Positions 33,201 through 37,542 of a stretch of 37,542 nt of DNA are shown here, one piece after another. A program made the translations under genes and the position numbers. This stretch comes from a virus: the IMG/VR virus record IMGVR_UViG_3300044825_001642, positions 1-37,542 of that record, one strand, 5' to 3'. Within the stretch, counting starts at the first letter, position 1. Each line of letters starts with the position of its first letter. Under the pieces are notes generated by a model that was not told the origin of the DNA, did not search any database, and saw nothing but the letters and a program-made list of their open reading frames with translations.

Positions 33201-33461
33201 GAAAAATTTATTTCATCTCTTGCAATCAGAAATGCGTTAGTTCAAGTTTCTTCGCTACCTAGACCAAACTTTATTGCAATAGATGAGGGATTAGGTGTTA
33301 TGGATCCAAATGTTTTAACGAACTTCTCTTTATTCTTGGAATACTTAAAAACACAATTTGACTTCGTTATATTGATTTCACATATTGATGTTGTAAAGGA
33401 CATTGTTGATAGTCAAATTGAAATAAAAAAAGAAAATGGTTACTCAAAAATATATGCTTAA
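30282..33461 (+). CDS. SbcD-SbcC (gp47-gp46/Mre11-Rad50) fusion nuclease-ATPase
   Basis: A 1059-residue single polypeptide containing both subunits of the SbcCD/Mre11-Rad50 complex, separate proteins gp47 and gp46 in T4. Residues about 15-260 are the calcineurin-like nuclease: D-V-H (23-25), A-G-D-I (61-64), G-N-H-D (97-100), His171 and G-D-I-H (204-207). Residues about 385-1059 are the ABC-ATPase: Walker A P-N-A-S-G-K-S-S (415-422), Q-loop Gln526, long coiled coil about 560-910 interrupted by a zinc hook C-S-F-C (734-737), signature L-S-S-G-M-E-K (969-975), Walker B ending D-E (1001-1002) and H-loop His1034. The reading frame is continuous, and no internal stop or start separates the parts. 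It processes DNA ends for recombination-dependent replication. GAGG at 30272-30275 provides the ribosome-binding site. Confidence 0.93.
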   Translation: MYKEILKTNGYIYQVEKIIHIADVHIRNYKRHDEYRSVFKKLYDFCKLKVEENKNTIIYLAGDIVHSKTDMTPELIDLVTEFLDTLSRIAPTILIAGNHDCNLNNRSRMDALSPIVSLIDSDFNNLFYLKETGVYTLKNIDFVLNSVYEKPENFISPDDIEGDNTKIVLFHGAIDMASTDMGTFMKNKSLTMEKFDGFDYGMFGDIHKFQYLDVDCKFAYAGSLIQQNFGEGLNHGIIEWDIKNGKSKFIEIKNDWSFHTIEVEDGKIKKDSSNYSKNNIVRIKSTNTSNSDLFNIITDIKTKINVIDIRVQRVSNKLTSANTQTKNIIGDIRDIDYQNKLIRDFVKKGFNVTDEILIKIEEINEKINRKLKDTDIVRNVVWQPIKFEFDNMFSYGEGNVIHFDGMNGIYGLFAPNASGKSSILDALMFCLFDKCSRTFKASQVMNNRQNSFKCKLHFMIGEIDYYIERTATRDKKGNAKVIVNFYYIKDGDKHSLNGEDRDGTNFTIRKYIGTYDDFILTAMSVQGNNTNFVDKAQRERKDLLAQFLDLDLFEELNSIAGDEVKEVQALIKEFGKQDYSTKIANSKIKYKEYFEKMDELTSQKDYLNKTAEGINDELVKLNKELVELKDIDDTDNVDELEHKIENTENKLLSLNKEMMDIELDLVRLQNKSNEIQKNILELNEEELFDKKEYLDRKIKFLSEQESELNSAELKLNHCLKKIENLKNHEYDPNCSFCVNNVFVKDAEEAKRLLWGYEQDRDELKLEIKYLKNEIELNQSVYDLIDKLTQYKKEHSDTEKSMLSLEKNLLDKKQEKDQSDDVIKKLNEKLERIENNKLIVENNIRVKNEISSITENKQNILREIKSIEEQIIETSGHLKLNEQVITDCERSLEKLKELEKEFYAYDYYLKAVNRNGVPYELIAEALPRIQNETNNILAQIVDFQVLFDTDGKSINTYIVYDDDRFWPLELSSGMEKFISSLAIRNALVQVSSLPRPNFIAIDEGLGVMDPNVLTNFSLFLEYLKTQFDFVILISHIDVVKDIVDSQIEIKKENGYSKIYA

Positions 33462-33475
33462 AATTTTTTACTCTA

Positions 33476-33482
33476 TATTTAT
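33476..33482 (+). promoter_or_regulatory. TATTTAT box in a small palindrome, candidate promoter
   Basis: TATTTATA lies 20 bases before ATG 33503. It falls within ATATTTA (33475-33481) plus TAAATAT (33486-33492), a 7-bp inverted repeat that runs into the GGAG ribosome-binding site (33493-33496). It could be a late promoter for the fibre-like and glycan genes that follow, or a local RNA hairpin affecting translation. Confidence 0.3.
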
Positions 33483-33502
33483 ATGTAAATATGGAGAATT
33501 AA

Positions 33503-33802
33503 ATGTCAAGTACACAAAGAGATCTTAGTAATTTACATATATCAGAATCATTTTATCGTCTGATGCAAACTGATCCGGTTGATGATAAAACTCTTTTAGA
33601 TGGGACTGGATCTTTAGTAACTAATTTAGCAATATCTGGAACTCTTGAAACTTTTAATCTCGAAACCGATGGAACTGGATCATTCAATGGTATTAACACA
33701 TTCACAGGAAGTCTAGTTATTCCATCGGGAACAAAAGAAACTAATTTGCCTCAAATAGGAAGCGTTATGACCTCCGGTAGTAATGCTTGGATTTATCTGT
33801 AA
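33503..33802 (+). CDS. Small Gly/Thr/Ser-rich fibre-like protein
   Basis: A 99-residue protein with a good GGAG site six bases before its ATG. After a short helical N-terminus (S-E-S-F-Y-R-L-M-Q-T) it carries repeated D-G-T-G-S motifs (33-37 and 56-60) and related S-G-T-L / T-G-S-L turns, as in beta-structured phage fibre repeats. No catalytic motif or signal peptide was seen. It stands between the recombination gene and the glycosyltransferase, away from the main fibre block, and could be a small virion protein that is itself decorated with glycan. The function is unknown and the last idea is speculative. Confidence 0.65.
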   Translation: MSSTQRDLSNLHISESFYRLMQTDPVDDKTLLDGTGSLVTNLAISGTLETFNLETDGTGSFNGINTFTGSLVIPSGTKETNLPQIGSVMTSGSNAWIYL

Positions 33803-33836
33803 TACAATATAAAATAATAAAATAAAGGTTTTGTTT

Positions 33837-36614
33837 ATGTCAATAGTAGTGAAAGCACACACATCTATCATTGGGGAAACTGGATACAATACTCACTCCA
33901 GAAATTTTTTCAAAGAATTGAATAAGATATTTCAAGTTCAAGTTAGAAATTGGACAGTTGGTTCATCTTGGGTTGGTTACATGAATGACGAACCACATAA
34001 TAATGAATCATATATTGATGATCAGTTAAAAAAAATTTTGGTAGAACAGACACTTGGGACACCTAACGGTGATGAAGAATTTCCATTGTATACAAAATAT
34101 GAAAATAATGGTAATCCGGATGTCCATATCGTATTGAATGATAATACACATCGGTATTTTTATGAAGATTATTCTGGTAAAAAAATAGCATATAATGTAT
34201 GGGAAACAACAAGACAACCCGAAGGATTTTTTGAAAATCTTAAAAAATTCGATCAAGTTTGGGTTCCATCCAATTGGCAAAAAAGGTGTACAGTAGAACA
34301 AGGGATTTCAGAAGAAAAAGTAAAAGTAGTTCCTGAAGGAGTAGACGGTAATTTATTTAAACCATTGGATAAAGAAGTTAATAATGAAAAATTTACATTT
34401 CTTTTAGTTGGAAGATGGGATTATAGAAAATCGATAAAAGAAATAATAAAATCTTTCACAGAAACTTTTTCAGAGGAAGAAAATGTTCAGTTAATAATAA
34501 GTGTAGATAATCCATTCGCAACGGATGGTTTGACTTCAACCGAACAGAGACTCGAAAAATTTGGAATTAAACATAAGAATATAAAAATAATTCATCACAT
34601 GAGTAAAAATGACTATGTTGAATTGTTGAAATCTGTAAACTGTTTTTTGTCATGTGCTAGGAGTGAAGGCTGGAATTTGCCATTGATTGAGGCCATGGCG
34701 TGTGGCATTCCATCCACTTATTCAAATTGGGGTGCACAATTAGAGTTTGCAAAAGATAAAGGAATACCGATACAAATAAAAGGGGAGGTTCCAGCATCTG
34801 TTGATAATGAAGAATCATGGATTAAAGATGCTCCTGGAAACTTTTGTGAGCCAAATTTTGACCATTTAAAATTGATAATGAGGGATGTATACAAAAATTA
34901 TGATTCCTATAAAGTCAATGCGTTATTAGATTCTGAAAAAATTCGTAAAGAATTTTCTTGGGAAAATGCTGCAATGATTGCAAAAAAATATATTCACGAA
35001 CTTTATGAAAAAAAAGAAGATGATATAAAAGAAAATAATTTAAAAGAATTTATTGATGATTTTGCATTTGTTACTTGCGGTAATGAAAATTATATGCCTC
35101 TAATAGAAAAATTTGTTTTGTCTCTATTAGAATTTTCAAATAGAAAGGTTATAGTATATGGTATAGACTGTGACGTACCATTTGATTATCCAAATGTAAT
35201 ATCAAGACGATTAGAAATTCCTCAATATTCCATACATGATAGGTGGTATTGGAAACAATATGCTTGTATAGAATCATTAAATGAAAATTTTGAAAATTTT
35301 GTTTGGATGGATGGTGATGTTATTGTAAATTACAATATAGATGATATAAAAAAATATTTTGAACAAATAGAAAATTACCCTATACCAGACACACACGTTC
35401 AGGCAAATTTCATAGGGTATTACAGAGATTCAAACGGCAATCAAAAACAACAATTATTTAATGAAAATGCAAATAGAAAATTTGGCGTTGGAATGATGAG
35501 TAAAATTGCTCATGTATGTATGTATGTTTACAACAAAGATTGTAAATGGTGGTTTGATGAAATAATAAAAATATACAAAGAAACTCCATTGGAAAATTAT
35601 ATGGAACTTTTTCAATGGAATGACGAAGGTATAGATAATTTGTTAAGATCAATACACGGTTTTGATAATTTTCTACCAATATCAAACTTTGATGTTTCAG
35701 ATGAACCAAATGCTATGAAACATTTTTTGACATATTGGAAATCAGATACGGCTAAAAATTTTGGACAAATATATGGTTGGCAAAAAGTTCCAAAGAACAA
35801 ATCAAATATACTTTATTTTCATGGTAATAAAAATTTGAATTTTGCCAAAATTATGATGGATTATGTATATGCAAAAAAACATAATTTATTCCACGATACA
35901 TTATACTTTTTTGTTGAAGAAAATACTATAAAAGATTTTACACCATTGGTAGGCGTTCATGGTGGTACACTTGAAATTGCATCGAAATACGGATGGGATA
36001 GTGCAATATTTCACGAAATATACAATTTAAAAGATTACGCCAAAATAGATGGAATAAAAATACAAGAAGGAGATATTGTTGTTGATTTGGGTGGAAACAT
36101 CGGTATGTTTACACGATATGCTTATCACATGGGTGCATCAAAAATAATAACATTTGAACCAGATAAACGATATTTCAAAATACTAAAACAAAATGCACCT
36201 AAAAATACTATACTTTTCAATGCAGCTATTGGTGACAAATTGGGAAAATTAACATTAACTGAAAGTGAACATTTAGGTGGTTCAAATCTTTGGTGTGAAC
36301 CGAATCCACTTCACAATCAGTATGATGTAAACATCTACACATTAGATTATATCATTGAAACCGGACTCATACCTAAAATAGATTTCTTAAAAGTAGATAT
36401 TGAAGGATCAGAAATAATGGCATTAAATGGAATATCTGATGAAAATTTGAAAAACATACGAAACATTGCAGTGGAATATCACCATGAACATCTAAAATTT
36501 GATGAAAAACTAAGACAAGATTTCATTGATAGACTAACAAACTTGGGATTTAATTCATATGTATTGTTCTGTGGAACTGATAATGCATTACAACTAATAT
36601 ATTTTTGGAAATAA
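33837..36614 (+). CDS. Three-domain glycan enzyme: GT-B glycosyltransferase + GT-A-like glycosyltransferase + FkbM methyltransferase
   Basis: A 925-residue fusion. Residues about 1-390 are a group-1 (GT4-like, GT-B fold) glycosyltransferase: V-W-V-P-S-N-W, V-P-E-G-V-D, L-L-V-G-R-W-D, and the E-x7-E motif Glu277/Glu285 in S-E-G-W-N-L-P-L-I-E-A-M-A-C-G. Residues about 408-680 look like a GT-A enzyme with metal-binding D-G-D at 492-494 in V-W-M-D-G-D-V-I-V. Residues about 705-925 are an FkbM-type SAM methyltransferase: V-V-D-L-G-G-N-I-G-M-F (748-758), F-E-P-D, and L-K-V-D-I-E-G-S-E (851-859). It probably builds and O-methylates a sugar chain on virion protein, DNA or host surface; the acceptor is unknown. 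ATG 33837 is chosen over TTG 33831, with AAAGG at 33824-33828, as in the next gene. Confidence 0.85.
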   Translation: MSIVVKAHTSIIGETGYNTHSRNFFKELNKIFQVQVRNWTVGSSWVGYMNDEPHNNESYIDDQLKKILVEQTLGTPNGDEEFPLYTKYENNGNPDVHIVLNDNTHRYFYEDYSGKKIAYNVWETTRQPEGFFENLKKFDQVWVPSNWQKRCTVEQGISEEKVKVVPEGVDGNLFKPLDKEVNNEKFTFLLVGRWDYRKSIKEIIKSFTETFSEEENVQLIISVDNPFATDGLTSTEQRLEKFGIKHKNIKIIHHMSKNDYVELLKSVNCFLSCARSEGWNLPLIEAMACGIPSTYSNWGAQLEFAKDKGIPIQIKGEVPASVDNEESWIKDAPGNFCEPNFDHLKLIMRDVYKNYDSYKVNALLDSEKIRKEFSWENAAMIAKKYIHELYEKKEDDIKENNLKEFIDDFAFVTCGNENYMPLIEKFVLSLLEFSNRKVIVYGIDCDVPFDYPNVISRRLEIPQYSIHDRWYWKQYACIESLNENFENFVWMDGDVIVNYNIDDIKKYFEQIENYPIPDTHVQANFIGYYRDSNGNQKQQLFNENANRKFGVGMMSKIAHVCMYVYNKDCKWWFDEIIKIYKETPLENYMELFQWNDEGIDNLLRSIHGFDNFLPISNFDVSDEPNAMKHFLTYWKSDTAKNFGQIYGWQKVPKNKSNILYFHGNKNLNFAKIMMDYVYAKKHNLFHDTLYFFVEENTIKDFTPLVGVHGGTLEIASKYGWDSAIFHEIYNLKDYAKIDGIKIQEGDIVVDLGGNIGMFTRYAYHMGASKIITFEPDKRYFKILKQNAPKNTILFNAAIGDKLGKLTLTESEHLGGSNLWCEPNPLHNQYDVNIYTLDYIIETGLIPKIDFLKVDIEGSEIMALNGISDENLKNIRNIAVEYHHEHLKFDEKLRQDFIDRLTNLGFNSYVLFCGTDNALQLIYFWK

Positions 36615-36630
36615 TAAAAAGGTTTTTTAA

Positions 36631-37542
36631 ATGGCACATAGAAATCAACAAATGTTTTGTGAAAAGATAAAAAATATGTTTTCAGAATATTTTGTAAATA
36701 CGAAAGTTTTAGATATTGGATCACTTGACATAAACGGTAACAATAGATATTTGTTTAATAATAGCAAATATATCGGTATTGACAGACAAGAAGGTGAAAA
36801 TGTATCTATTGTTACGGAATTTTTGGAATATGAATGTCCAAAAAACTATTTTGATATAGTAATATCAACCGAATCATTACAGGAAGATGATAACTACCAA
36901 GAAACAATATCAAAAATAATTGATGTGATACGTCCTGGTGGTGCATTTTTACTAACTTGTGCTTCAGACAAAAGAGTTAATGACAATCCAAAAAATAAAT
37001 TCACAAAAGATATTTTAGAATCCATAAACAATTTTAAAAACAATTTTCCAGATGGAATTTTTGAATACGAAGATAGTTTTGGTGATTTATATTTCTTCGG
37101 TATAAAGGGTGGTATAAAAAATACAAAAAAATACGATTTATCGCCAAAAGTTTCAATAATAAATTCAAACGATTACAAGGATGATATTTTTGTTGTTGGC
37201 TGCTGGCCAGATACAGAAGAAAAAGAAAATGATTTAATTGAGTGTATTCATAGATTAAAAGAGTTTGAAGGCATTCCTATTTTATTGGCATCACATTATC
37301 CAGTAAAACCTGAAATACAAAAGTTGGTAGATTTTTATTTCTTTGATAAAGACAATCCACTTCTTATGGTAGATGAATACCCAATGTATTCAATATCATC
37401 TGGTATGTGGGCAGATAATGGGCAGTATAAACTGGAATCAAAAACAAAATTTCATCACGACTATGCCATATGGGTTTTGATGCAAAAAGTATTTAAGATA
37501 TGTGATAATTTGGGTAAAAAAACAATTCATTATTTGGAATAC
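36631..37542 (+). CDS. Methyltransferase plus putative glycosyltransferase protein (3' end outside window)
   Basis: The frame is open from ATG 36631 to the right edge (304 residues) with no stop. Residues about 15-120 form a class I SAM methyltransferase: V-L-D-I-G-S (26-31), Y-I-G-I-D (47-51), F-D-I-V-I-S-T-E (74-81) and I-R-P-G-G-A-F-L-L-T (100-109). Residues about 185-304 look like the start of a glycosyltransferase seen in phage glycan clusters: D-I-F-V-V-G-C-W-P-D-T, I-P-I-L-L-A-S-H-Y-P-V, and H-H-D-Y-A-I-W...I-H-Y-L-E-Y at the edge. The leader AAAAGGTTTTTTAA resembles that of the preceding gene, so the two may be co-regulated. It probably continues the glycan-modification cassette beyond the window. 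Confidence 0.75.
   Translation, partial: MAHRNQQMFCEKIKNMFSEYFVNTKVLDIGSLDINGNNRYLFNNSKYIGIDRQEGENVSIVTEFLEYECPKNYFDIVISTESLQEDDNYQETISKIIDVIRPGGAFLLTCASDKRVNDNPKNKFTKDILESINNFKNNFPDGIFEYEDSFGDLYFFGIKGGIKNTKKYDLSPKVSIINSNDYKDDIFVVGCWPDTEEKENDLIECIHRLKEFEGIPILLASHYPVKPEIQKLVDFYFFDKDNPLLMVDEYPMYSISSGMWADNGQYKLESKTKFHHDYAIWVLMQKVFKICDNLGKKTIHYLEY

Overview
This window is a stretch of a large, AT-rich, tailed-phage genome, or a metagenomic contig from one. The phage appears to be a T4-like myovirus with a contractile tail. Every supported gene is on the + strand, with gaps from overlap to about 80 bases, and no tRNA, rRNA, CRISPR array or insertion sequence was seen. The T4-type markers are a gp55-like late sigma factor, a gp25-family baseplate wedge protein, a gp6-like (baseplate J) wedge protein, a gp5-like hub/OB-fold protein, a TOPRIM primase and a gp47/gp46-type (SbcD/SbcC) recombination nuclease. 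The standard genetic code is used. Several starts have GGAG, AGGTGG or AAGGAG Shine-Dalgarno sites, so the host probably uses anti-SD recognition. I cannot name the host.

Layout: (a) 1-2459, the tail end of an acidic/basic-rich protein, a ClpP-like serine protease, a small membrane protein, the sigma factor and a small helical protein. (b) 2428-8749, the hub/spike protein followed by three multidomain cell-wall-degrading enzymes: alpha/beta-hydrolase plus M15 peptidase, glucosaminidase plus an L,D-transpeptidase-like domain, and JAMM plus M15 peptidase. (c) 8817-17587, the baseplate wedge block: gp25, gp6, a DNRLRE-type protein, a coiled-coil protein and a 1451-residue tail-protein-I-like protein. 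(d) 17672-28290, a strongly translated structural protein, then five tandem genes that share one large module ending in a G-L-Y-(N/D)-(D/E)...AVxKL block. The larger ones carry extra LamG or ASH/Hydin-like domains. (e) 28291-33461, a T7-type Holliday-junction endonuclease, an unknown protein, a perfect inverted repeat, the primase and a single polypeptide fusing SbcD and SbcC. (f) 33503-37542, a small fibre-like protein, a three-domain glycosyltransferase/glycosyltransferase/FkbM methyltransferase protein, and the start of a methyltransferase plus putative glycosyltransferase.

Reading the genes together: (b) to (d) build the baseplate, the peptidoglycan-penetrating hub and the peripheral fibres or decorations. 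(e) supplies priming and recombination nucleases. (f) looks like the start of a glycan-modification cassette. The most striking result is that the three lytic enzymes share a module of about 100-130 residues although their catalytic domains are unrelated. It contains an N-[DE]-x-D...L-[NS]-E-[TS] block, Y-[NP]-W-E, and R-R-K...P-P-x-x-D-F-S-x-I-P. This suggests a common docking domain that loads different enzymes onto the same tail structure, replacing the lysozyme that T4 fuses into gp5. The SbcD-SbcC fusion, the primase lacking its zinc ligands and the expanded paralogous fibre family also merit follow-up.
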